This document shows positions 1-5,734 of a stretch of 5,734 nt of DNA, piece after piece. The notes below the pieces were generated by a model. That model was not told the DNA's origin. It saw only the letters and a list, made by a program, of their open reading frames with translations, and made no database searches. The DNA is from Gammaproteobacteria bacterium. Its GTDB lineage: Bacteria > Pseudomonadota > Gammaproteobacteria > Pseudomonadales > Pseudomonadaceae. Each line of letters begins with the position of its first letter. The stretch's first letter is position 1. The DNA lies in contig JAAZJF010000250.1 in the NCBI GenBank assembly GCA_012800475.1, positions 1 to 5,734 of the forward strand, written 5' to 3'. The position numbers and the translations under genes are program-made.

Positions 1-1296
1 ATGCTGAAAATTGCGCCTGATTTTGATCAGGTGCAGGTGAGCAGTGAAGATGTGCAGACTTATTACGATGAGCACAGCGATGAGTTTATGACCGATGAGC
101 AGGTTGTAGTTGAGTATATCGAACTGCAAAAATCTGCATTATTTGAGCAAGTGGATGTCGATGATGAGCAGCTGCAAGAGCTGTATCAGGCAGAAATTGC
201 TAACTTGTCAGAGCAACGTCGTGCTGCGCATATTTTGATTGAAATCAGTGATGATGTCAGCGATGAGCAAGCCCGCGCAAAAGCAGATGAGGCGATCAGT
301 CGTATTCAAGCAGGTGAAGCCTTTGCTGATCTTGCCACCGAGTTGTCCGATGATATGGGTTCGGCTCAACAAGGGGGTGACTTAGGTTTTGCAGCGGCTG
401 ATGTGTACGAGCCTGAGTTTGAAGAAGTGCTGTATGCACTGAACAAAGATGAGCTGTCTGCGCCAGTGCGCACCGAGTACGGTTGGCATGTGATTAAGTT
501 GCTGGACGTGCGTGGCGCTGATATTCCAAGCTTTGCCAGTTTAAAAGATAAGCTTGCGCAAACCTTAAAAGCGCAAGAAGTTGAGCAGCGTTTTGTGGAA
601 ACGATTAAGGATCTTGAAGATTTAGCTTATGAGTCTGCTGACTTACAGCAACCGGCTGCAGAGTTGGGTTTAAAGATTCAAGTCAGCCAAGCCTTTGGTC
701 GCGAGGGAGCATCTGAAGGGCTCTTTGCTAACCGTAAGGTATTAGCCGCTGCGTTCAGTGCTGAAGTGCTGGAAGAAGGAGCCAACAGTATGGCGCTTGA
801 ACTTGATCCAGAAACAACGCTGGTCTTGCGTGTGAAGGAGCATATGCGTCCTAAGCAATTTGCATTTCCACAGGTGAGTGAGCAGATTAAACAGCAACTC
901 ACAGCGCAGCGTGCCATCGAGCAGGCGCAAGCCAAAGGTGAGACTTTGTTAGCGAGCCTACAAGAGGGTAAAACCTCGGTAGCCCAAGCACAAGAGTCGA
1001 GCTGGGAAACGGTAGAGGCGGCAATGCGCGACCAGGACGGTGTTGAACCACAAGTGTTGCAGCGTGTGTTTAAAATGCCTAAGCCGGCCGCGGATCAGCC
1101 ACAGTTTGCAGGTTTGAACTTAGGTGATGGCAGTTATGCAGTGTTGCACTTAACTGGCGTCAATGATTCACCTGAGCCCTTAAGCACGCAAGAGCTTGCG
1201 CAATACAAAGATATTCTTGCTTCACGCGCAGGTCAGGTTGACTTCAATGCTGTGCAAAAGCAGTTGGAAGCGGATGCTAAGATCAAGCGTTTCTAA
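1..1296 (+). CDS. ppiD: Peptidyl-prolyl cis-trans isomerase / periplasmic chaperone PpiD, C-terminal part (5' end outside window)
   Basis: PpiD is an inner-membrane-anchored periplasmic chaperone with a parvulin (PpiC-type) domain, acting near the SecYEG exit on newly secreted proteins. The 431 residues visible run to a TAA stop. A parvulin domain spans about residues 74-171, with AAHILI (75-80), SDD (116-118), GGDLGF (125-130) and YGWHVIKL (160-167). A long acidic, glutamine-rich and mostly helical C-terminal region follows and ends in AKIKRF, resembling the E. coli PpiD end region. Family members are about 620 residues, so roughly 190 are missing, including the N-terminal membrane anchor. 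The ATG at position 1 is therefore probably an internal Met and not the start. Unlike E. coli PpiD as I recall it, both parvulin histidines (H77, H163) are present. The gene converges on fabI across a shared terminator. SurA is the main alternative, but its two-parvulin layout is absent and the fabI neighbourhood favours PpiD. Confidence 0.93.
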   Translation: MLKIAPDFDQVQVSSEDVQTYYDEHSDEFMTDEQVVVEYIELQKSALFEQVDVDDEQLQELYQAEIANLSEQRRAAHILIEISDDVSDEQARAKADEAISRIQAGEAFADLATELSDDMGSAQQGGDLGFAAADVYEPEFEEVLYALNKDELSAPVRTEYGWHVIKLLDVRGADIPSFASLKDKLAQTLKAQEVEQRFVETIKDLEDLAYESADLQQPAAELGLKIQVSQAFGREGASEGLFANRKVLAAAFSAEVLEEGANSMALELDPETTLVLRVKEHMRPKQFAFPQVSEQIKQQLTAQRAIEQAQAKGETLLASLQEGKTSVAQAQESSWETVEAAMRDQDGVEPQVLQRVFKMPKPAADQPQFAGLNLGDGSYAVLHLTGVNDSPEPLSTQELAQYKDILASRAGQVDFNAVQKQLEADAKIKRF

Positions 1297-1306
1297 GTCT
1301 GTGTAA

Positions 1307-1346
1307 GCCATAAAAAAACCCGCATCTTTGCGGGTTTTTTTATGGC
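1307..1346. terminator. Bidirectional rho-independent terminator between ppiD and fabI
   Basis: This is a perfect inverted repeat with arms at 1307-1324 and 1329-1346 (18 bp each) around a 4-nt loop, TCTT. Each arm holds a G+C core (CCCGCA / TGCGGG) flanked by seven A or seven T, so RNA from either strand forms a GC hairpin followed by a U tract. It lies 10 bp after the ppiD stop and 10 bp after the fabI stop. This is the standard form of a terminator shared by two convergent genes. Confidence 0.93.
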
Positions 1347-1356
1347 GCTGGAAAAA

Positions 1357-2154
1357 TTAATCTTCTTCAAGATTGCCCATGGCTGTGGTGTTAAAACCAC
1401 CATCTACGTACATGATTTCGCCGCTGATACCTGAGGCTAAATCAGAGCATAAAAATGCACCTGCATTACCCACTTCATCAATGGTCACGTTACGGCGTAA
1501 CGGAGTTTGCTTTTCGTTGGCTGAGAGCATCTTACGGAAGTTTTTAATACCCGATGCTGCTAATGTGCGGATTGGGCCAGCAGAGACTGCGTTCACACGA
1601 GTACCTTCTGCGCCTAGGCTGCCTGCAAGGTAGCGCACGCCGGCTTCCAGACTGGCTTTAGCCATACCCATGACGTTGTAGTTGGGCATGGTGCGCTCTG
1701 CGCCTAAGTAGGACAGCGTCAGCAAGCTACCGTTGCGGCCTTGCATCATGCTGCGACCGGCTTTGGCTAAAGCAATAAAGCTGTAAGCACTGATATCGTG
1801 AGCAATTTTAAAACCATCACGGGTGGTGACATCAGTGAAGTCGCCGTCCAGTTGATCACCTGGCGCAAAACCTACCGAGTGAACGATGCAATCTAAACCG
1901 TCCCATTTTTTAGCTAAATCAGCGAACACTTGCTCGATTTCTGCATCATTGGCCACATCGCAAGGGAAGCATAAGTCAGCTGAAGAACCCCAGCTTTCGG
2001 CAAAGCCTTCTACGCGTCCTTTAAGCTTGTCGTTTTGGTAGGTGAACGCCAGCTCAGCGCCTTCACGGTGCATTGCCGCCGCGATACCTGAAGCAATCGA
2101 CAGTTTGCTGGCTACGCCAACGATTAAAACGCGCTTACCGGTCATAAAACCCAT
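1357..2154 (-). CDS. fabI: Enoyl-[acyl-carrier-protein] reductase (NADH), FabI
   Basis: FabI reduces the trans-2-enoyl group on acyl carrier protein with NADH, the last step of each elongation round of type II fatty-acid synthesis in the cytosol. The 265-residue protein has the short-chain dehydrogenase fold: a nucleotide-binding loop GVASKLSIASGIA (residues 13-25), CDVA (65-68) after the third strand, and VHSVGFAPGD (91-100). Catalytic Tyr159 and Lys166 sit in the Y-x6-K arrangement, with a second conserved tyrosine at 149. The tail reads VDGGFNTTAM. Gly95, equivalent to E. coli Gly93 where triclosan-resistance changes occur, is unchanged. The start at 2154 (protein begins MGFMTGKR) is chosen over an in-frame ATG at 2184. 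It matches the family N-terminus and length, and has AGAGGA 6 nt upstream, whereas the earlier ATG has no ribosome site. The gene begins 32 bp after the yejF stop and may be co-transcribed with it. Confidence 0.97.
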   Translation of the reverse strand: MGFMTGKRVLIVGVASKLSIASGIAAAMHREGAELAFTYQNDKLKGRVEGFAESWGSSADLCFPCDVANDAEIEQVFADLAKKWDGLDCIVHSVGFAPGDQLDGDFTDVTTRDGFKIAHDISAYSFIALAKAGRSMMQGRNGSLLTLSYLGAERTMPNYNVMGMAKASLEAGVRYLAGSLGAEGTRVNAVSAGPIRTLAASGIKNFRKMLSANEKQTPLRRNVTIDEVGNAGAFLCSDLASGISGEIMYVDGGFNTTAMGNLEED

Positions 2155-2160
2155 GGTTTT

Positions 2161-2166
2161 TCCTCT
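2161..2166 (-). promoter_or_regulatory. Ribosome binding site of fabI
   Basis: On the minus strand AGAGGA lies 6 nt before the ATG at 2154. It decides the fabI start in favour of 2154 rather than the in-frame ATG at 2184, which has only CACAACACTTGTAATA in front of it. Confidence 0.8.
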
Positions 2167-2182
2167 TTCTAAGTCAATAGTC

Positions 2183-2191
2183 ATTATTACA
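2183..2191 (-). promoter_or_regulatory. Candidate extended -10 promoter element for fabI (weak)
   Basis: The minus strand reads TGT-AATAAT, an extended -10 (TGn) followed by a hexamer matching TATAAT at five of six positions. It overlaps the yejF stop codon. Transcription would begin near 2176, giving a leader of about 20 nt before the fabI ATG. No good -35 is visible: the best at an 18-nt spacer is TTATGA, three of six. In A+T-rich gene ends such matches arise by chance, so this is only a candidate. Confidence 0.25.
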
Positions 2192-3815
2192 AGTGTTGTG
2201 AGCTGTTCATAAAGGCTGCGGCTAACAACTGTTGTGTGTAATGGTGTTGTGGTGCTGCAAAAATCGTTTCAGCGTCACCTTGCTCAACCACTTGGCCTTG
2301 GCGCATCACCAGTAACTGATGACTGAGCGCTTTAACAACGGCTAAGTCATGGCTGATAAATACATAAGTTAACGTGTATTTTTGCTGTAAGTGACGCAGC
2401 AATTCCACCACTTGGCGCTGTACCGTGCGGTCCAGTGCCGAGGTGGGTTCATCCAATACAATCAGTTTAGGTTTGAGTACTAAGGCTCTAGCGATGGAGA
2501 TACGTTGGCGCTGCCCACCAGAAAACTCATGCGGGTAGCGATGACGTGTCTCAGGATCTAGACCCACTTCACGCAGTACATCAATGATGGCGTGCTCTTG
2601 TTGCTGTGCATTACCCATCTTATGAATCTGTAAACCTTCACCAATGATATCTGAGACGCTCATTCTTGGGCTCAGGCTACCAAATGGGTCTTGAAACACC
2701 ACTTGAATATCACGGCGCAAAGGCCGCACTTGTTTTTGTGATAAACCTTCAATGGCTTGGCCGGCATATAGAATGCGGCCTTGGCTGTGAATCAAGCGCA
2801 AAATAGCTAAGCCTAAAGTGGATTTTCCTGAGCCACTTTCTCCTACAACGCCCAAGGTTTGTCCGCGCTGTAGGGTCAAACTGATACCATCGACCGCTTT
2901 TACATAGTCGACAGTGCGCTGCAAGATACCTTGCTTAATGGGAAACCAAACCCGTAAGTCTTGTGTTTCTAGCAGCGTCTCGCTGGGTGTGTGAGGTGCG
3001 GGTAAGCCGCTGGGTTCGGCACCGAGCAACTCTTGGGTGTAAGGGTGTTGCGGATTATTAAAAATATCAGCGCACGCCGCTTGCTCAACAATCTCACCGT
3101 TGCGCATCACGCATACACGGTGTGCCACACGGCGCACTAAGTTCAGATCGTGGCTGATCAGTAAGATCGACATACCTAAACGCTCTTGCAAATCTCTGAG
3201 CAGCTCTAAGATAGTTTGCTGCACTGTCACATCAAGCGCGGTGGTGGGCTCATCGGCAATCAGTAATTGCGGCTCATTGGCTAAGGCCATGGCAATCATT
3301 ACACGCTGACGCTGCCCGCCGGAGAGTTCATGCGGATAAGCATTCATGCGTTGTTCTGGGTTTTTGATCTCGACCAAGCGCAACAGCTCTAGGGTGCGAG
3401 CTGAAGCTTGTTTGTTGTTCAGCCCTTTGTGCAGGATGAGGATTTCATTGATTTGCTTCTCAATGCTGTGCAGCGGGTTCAGCGAACTCATGGGTTCTTG
3501 GAAAATCATCGCAATACGATCGCCGCGCACTTTACGAAGAGCAGCAGGCGTTGCGCTGAGTAAATCCTGACCTTGGTAAGTGATACTGCCATTGGGGTGT
3601 CTGGCTAACGGGTAGGGTAACAAGCGCAAAATTGAATGCGCGGTAACGGATTTACCCGAGCCACTTTCACCGACTAAGGCTAAAGTTTCACCTGAGTTGA
3701 TGCTGAAACTGATGTGTTTTACAGCCTGCTGCACTGTATCACCGCTGATAAAATCAACGGACAAATCTTCAATGCTAAGCAAGGGTTGTGTTTTATTTTC
3801 TTGGATCGAATGCAT
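2187..3815 (-). CDS. yejF: Peptide ABC importer, fused double ATP-binding subunit (YejF family)
   Basis: This cytosolic ATPase drives peptide import through the YejB/YejE channel and carries both nucleotide-binding domains in one 542-residue chain. Domain 1 has Walker A GESGSGKS (49-56), Q-loop FQEP (105-108), signature LSGGQ (164-168), Walker B LLIADEP (184-190) and switch His222. Domain 2 has Walker A (325-332), FQDP (374-377), FSGGQ (431-435), LIVLDEP (451-457) and His489. Both sites look complete. Each domain ends in the OppD/OppF-type tail, HPYTQELL near 257-264 and HHYTQQLL near 524-531. Length and sequence fit E. coli YejF (529 residues). The start at 3815 is an ATG with GGTGAGG 9 nt upstream; a TTG 18 bp earlier has no ribosome site. 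The gene overlaps yejE by 23 bp, suggesting coupled translation. The P. aeruginosa counterpart, as I recall, is NppD (PA1807), linked to uptake of peptidyl nucleoside antibiotics. Confidence 0.95.
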   Translation of the reverse strand: MHSIQENKTQPLLSIEDLSVDFISGDTVQQAVKHISFSINSGETLALVGESGSGKSVTAHSILRLLPYPLARHPNGSITYQGQDLLSATPAALRKVRGDRIAMIFQEPMSSLNPLHSIEKQINEILILHKGLNNKQASARTLELLRLVEIKNPEQRMNAYPHELSGGQRQRVMIAMALANEPQLLIADEPTTALDVTVQQTILELLRDLQERLGMSILLISHDLNLVRRVAHRVCVMRNGEIVEQAACADIFNNPQHPYTQELLGAEPSGLPAPHTPSETLLETQDLRVWFPIKQGILQRTVDYVKAVDGISLTLQRGQTLGVVGESGSGKSTLGLAILRLIHSQGRILYAGQAIEGLSQKQVRPLRRDIQVVFQDPFGSLSPRMSVSDIIGEGLQIHKMGNAQQQEHAIIDVLREVGLDPETRHRYPHEFSGGQRQRISIARALVLKPKLIVLDEPTSALDRTVQRQVVELLRHLQQKYTLTYVFISHDLAVVKALSHQLLVMRQGQVVEQGDAETIFAAPQHHYTQQLLAAAFMNSSQHL

Positions 3816-4812
3816 CACGGGCAGCCTCACCAATAAAGACTAATAAACTCAGCATCAAAGCTAAGACTGTAAAAGCACTGATACCCAACCAGGGCGCTTG
3901 TAAGTTGGATTTGCCTTGTGCCACTAACTCACCAAGCGAGGGCGAGCCGGGCGGCAAACCAAAACCTAAAAAGTCCAAAGCGGTTAAGGTGCCAATGGCG
4001 CCGGTCAAGATAAAAGGCAAAAAGGTTAAGGTGGATACCATGGCGTTGGGCAAAATATGGCGGAACATAATACTGCTGTTTTGCATGCCTAAAGCGCGTG
4101 CAGCTCGCACATATTCAAGGTTACGCCCACGTAAAAACTCCGCACGCACCAAGTCCACTAAACTCATCCACGAGAACAGCAGCATAATCCCCAGCAGCCA
4201 CCAAAAATTGGGCTGAATAAAGCTGGCCATAATAATCAGCAAGTACAGCACCGGTAGACCGGACCAGATTTCTAAAAAACGCTGGCCGATTAAATCCACC
4301 CAGCCTCCGTAAAAGCCTTGTAATGCACCGACAAACACACCAATCACTGAGCTGATCAAGGTGAGTGTAAGCGCAAAAAGTACTGAAATACGAAAGCCAT
4401 AAATAACCCGTGCAAGCACGTCACGTCCTTGGTCATCGGTGCCCAGCCAGTTTTGCCAAGACGGCGGTGCCGGTGCGGGGACTTGCAAGTCGTAATTGAT
4501 ACTTGAGTAGTTAAAGGCAATCACAGGCCAAATCATCCAGCCGTTTTTTTCCGCGACTAACTCTTGTATATACGGGCTTTTATAGTTGGCCTGCAGCGGA
4601 AATTCACCACCAAAGGTGGTTTCTGGGTAGCGTTTGAGTACAGGGAAATACAGCGCACCATCATAGTGCACCACCAGTGGTTTATCGTTGGCAATTAATT
4701 CAGCGCCCAGCGATAACCCAAATAAAGCCAAGAACAACCAGAGTGAATACCAGCCGCGCTTATGTGATTTAAAACGGGCAAAACGCCGTTGATTAATCGG
4801 AGACAGGGCCAT
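3793..4812 (-). CDS. yejE: Peptide ABC importer, inner-membrane permease subunit (YejE, OppC-type)
   Basis: This is one of the two channel subunits of a YejABEF-type peptide importer. The 339-residue protein starts with a basic cytosolic stretch and a first membrane helix at about 22-40. A periplasmic region (about 41-135) follows, carrying the OppC-family motif LGTDDQGRDVLAR (123-135). Further membrane helices lie near 143-165, 187-222 (probably two), 258-280 and 311-330. The cytosolic EAA loop that docks on the ATPase is at about 233-257 (EYVRAARALG, then RHILPNA). The ELIANDKP and FIGEAARDAFDP stretches match E. coli YejE (341 residues) closely. The start ATG has GGGGGAA 5 nt upstream, inside the end of yejB; the yejB stop and this start read TGA-T-ATG. 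The 3' end overlaps yejF by 23 bp. The P. aeruginosa counterpart is, as I recall, NppC (PA1808). Confidence 0.95.
   Translation of the reverse strand: MALSPINQRRFARFKSHKRGWYSLWLFLALFGLSLGAELIANDKPLVVHYDGALYFPVLKRYPETTFGGEFPLQANYKSPYIQELVAEKNGWMIWPVIAFNYSSINYDLQVPAPAPPSWQNWLGTDDQGRDVLARVIYGFRISVLFALTLTLISSVIGVFVGALQGFYGGWVDLIGQRFLEIWSGLPVLYLLIIMASFIQPNFWWLLGIMLLFSWMSLVDLVRAEFLRGRNLEYVRAARALGMQNSSIMFRHILPNAMVSTLTFLPFILTGAIGTLTALDFLGFGLPPGSPSLGELVAQGKSNLQAPWLGISAFTVLALMLSLLVFIGEAARDAFDPRK
3825..3831 (-). promoter_or_regulatory. Ribosome binding site of yejF
   Basis: GGTGAGG on the minus strand, inside the last codons of yejE, lies 9 nt before the ATG at 3815. It selects that start over the TTG at 3833, which has only an A+T-rich stretch upstream. 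Confidence 0.7.
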
Positions 4813-4813
4813 A

Positions 4814-5734
4814 TCAGTTCCCCCGACTGCTGAAGTCGATACGTGGATCGACCAAGGTGTAGGTGATATCGCCGATCAACTTCACCAGCAAACCCAATAA
4901 GGTGAATAAAAACAGCGTGCCAAATACCACGGGATAATCGCGGTTAATCGCCGCTTCAAAGCTGAGTAAACCTAAGCCATCCAGTGAAAAAATCACCTCA
5001 ATTAACAGTGATCCGGTAAAGAACATCCCGATAAAGGCCGCAGGGAAACCCGCAATAATAATCAGCATGGCGTTACGAAACACATGGCCGTACAACACTT
5101 TATTTTCGGGCAAGCCTTTGGCGCGAGCCGTGGTGACGTATTGCTTGTTGATTTCATCGAGAAAGCTGTTTTTAGTCAGTAAGGTCAGGGTGGCAAAGTG
5201 GCCAATCACTAAGGCCGTGACGGGGAGCGCTAAGTGCCAGAAGTAATCCCCGATTTTGCCCAGCATGCTCAACTCTTCAAAGTTATTGGACGTCAGGCCG
5301 CGCAGTGGAAACCAGCTTAAATAACTGCCGCCGGCAAATACCACCACCAATAAAATCGCAAACAAGAAGGCCGGAATGGCGTAGCCTAAAATAATGGCTG
5401 AGCTGGTCCATACGTCAAACGCACTACCATGGCGCACCGCCTTACTGATTCCTAGCGGGATGGAAATCAGATACATCAACAGCGTGCTCCACAAGCCTAG
5501 GGAGATAGAAACGGGCATTTTTTCAATAATTAAATCCGTGACTTTGGCATCACGAAAAAAGCTATTACCAAAATCAAAGTGGGCGTAGTTTTTGAGCATA
5601 ATCCAAAAGCGCTCGATAGCCGGCTTATCAAAGCCGTACATCTTTTCAATTTCCAGAACCAGTTCGGGATCCAGCCCTTGCGCGCCGCGATAATTGGCAG
5701 ACGAGCTGCTAGACACTTCTGAGCCGCCACCGGA
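4814..5734 (-). CDS. yejB: Peptide ABC importer, inner-membrane permease subunit (YejB, OppB-type), N-terminus outside window
   Basis: This is the second channel subunit of the peptide importer. 306 residues are visible and the frame stays open to the window edge. E. coli YejB has 364 residues, so about 60 are missing, including the first membrane helix. The GTG at 5716 is an internal valine, not a start. Counting from the edge, the fragment opens with a Gly/Ser-rich periplasmic stretch (residues 1-12), then NYRGAQGLDPE (14-24) and YGFDKP (33-38). Membrane helices follow near 76-96, 111-135, 165-187, 222-248 and 268-290. The EAA loop that contacts the ATPase is at about 198-222 (TARAKGL, then HVFRNA). 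The end LVDPRIDF is the usual C-terminus of the family. The gene ends 1 bp before the yejE start, so the two are surely co-transcribed and probably translationally coupled. The binding-protein gene is expected upstream, beyond the window. The P. aeruginosa counterpart is, as I recall, NppB (PA1809). Confidence 0.95.
   Translation of the reverse strand, partial: SGGGSEVSSSSSANYRGAQGLDPELVLEIEKMYGFDKPAIERFWIMLKNYAHFDFGNSFFRDAKVTDLIIEKMPVSISLGLWSTLLMYLISIPLGISKAVRHGSAFDVWTSSAIILGYAIPAFLFAILLVVVFAGGSYLSWFPLRGLTSNNFEELSMLGKIGDYFWHLALPVTALVIGHFATLTLLTKNSFLDEINKQYVTTARAKGLPENKVLYGHVFRNAMLIIIAGFPAAFIGMFFTGSLLIEVIFSLDGLGLLSFEAAINRDYPVVFGTLFLFTLLGLLVKLIGDITYTLVDPRIDFSSRGN
4818..4824 (-). promoter_or_regulatory. 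Ribosome binding site of yejE
   Basis: GGGGGAA on the minus strand lies 5 nt before the yejE ATG at 4812. It sits inside the last codons of yejB, as expected for closely packed, translationally coupled genes. Confidence 0.6.

Noticed and set aside
1..3. ATG at position 1 as the true ppiD start
   Set aside because: The protein would lack the N-terminal membrane anchor and first third of PpiD. The ATG falls exactly at the window edge, so it is taken as an internal Met.
2165..2180. TTGACT on the minus strand just upstream of the fabI ribosome site, as a -35 box
   Set aside because: A -10 at normal spacing would fall around the fabI start codon, and no TATAAT-like hexamer is there.
2152..2184. 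Longer FabI of 275 residues starting at ATG 2184
   Set aside because: The ten extra residues are not part of the family N-terminus and the ATG lacks a ribosome site. The ATG at 2154 has AGAGGA at proper distance.
3788..4216. A 142-codon open frame on the plus strand opposite yejE
   Set aside because: It lies antisense to a clearly conserved permease, is lysine- and serine-rich without any recognisable domain, and has no supporting context. It is a by-product of the yejE codons.
5714..5716. GTG at 5716 as the yejB start
   Set aside because: The frame remains open to the window edge with Ser/Gly codons upstream, and a protein starting here would lack the first membrane helix found in the family.
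1..5734. Hidden mobile element, CRISPR, RNA gene or novel system
   Set aside because: The window is almost fully filled by five well-known genes in a conserved order, with gaps of at most 60 bp. No repeat arrays, tRNA-like folds or transposase remnants were seen.

Overview
The window is a piece of ordinary conserved gammaproteobacterial chromosome. It carries the 3' part of ppiD on the plus strand, facing fabI and three genes of a YejABEF-type peptide ABC importer on the minus strand. As I recall it, the order ppiD / fabI / ATPase / permease / permease matches Pseudomonas (PA1805 to PA1809 in P. aeruginosa). The FabI protein is also very close to Pseudomonas FabI, including its 265-residue length. 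Base composition, counted by eye on two lines, is about 42 to 53% G+C, well below typical Pseudomonas. I therefore infer a low-GC member of the Pseudomonadaceae or a close relative; the genus cannot be fixed from this sequence alone.

Layout: 1-1296 (+) is the C-terminal 431 residues of the periplasmic chaperone PpiD, cut at its 5' end by the window. 1307-1346 is a perfect 18-bp inverted repeat with flanking A and T tracts that serves both convergent transcripts as a terminator. 1357-2154 (-) is fabI, complete. 2187-3815 (-) is yejF, a complete double-ATPase gene. 3793-4812 (-) is yejE, a complete permease gene. 4814-5734 (-) is yejB, the second permease, cut at its 5' end by the window edge. 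The periplasmic binding protein gene (yejA) would be expected just beyond position 5734.

How the genes work together: YejB and YejE form the inner-membrane channel and YejF powers it. The spacing (1 bp between yejB and yejE, a 23-bp overlap of yejE and yejF, 32 bp from yejF to fabI) points to one transcript in the order yejB-yejE-yejF-fabI. A weak candidate promoter at the end of yejF could also drive fabI separately. FabI carries out the last reduction of each fatty-acid elongation cycle and has no evident functional link to peptide import. PpiD is a membrane-anchored helper of outer-membrane protein folding and secretion.

No mobile element, CRISPR array, RNA gene or novel system was seen. 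There is no non-coding stretch above 60 bp. The points most worth a second look are the retained parvulin active-site residues in PpiD, the position of essential fabI behind a transporter operon, and the Gly/Ser-rich loop of YejB.
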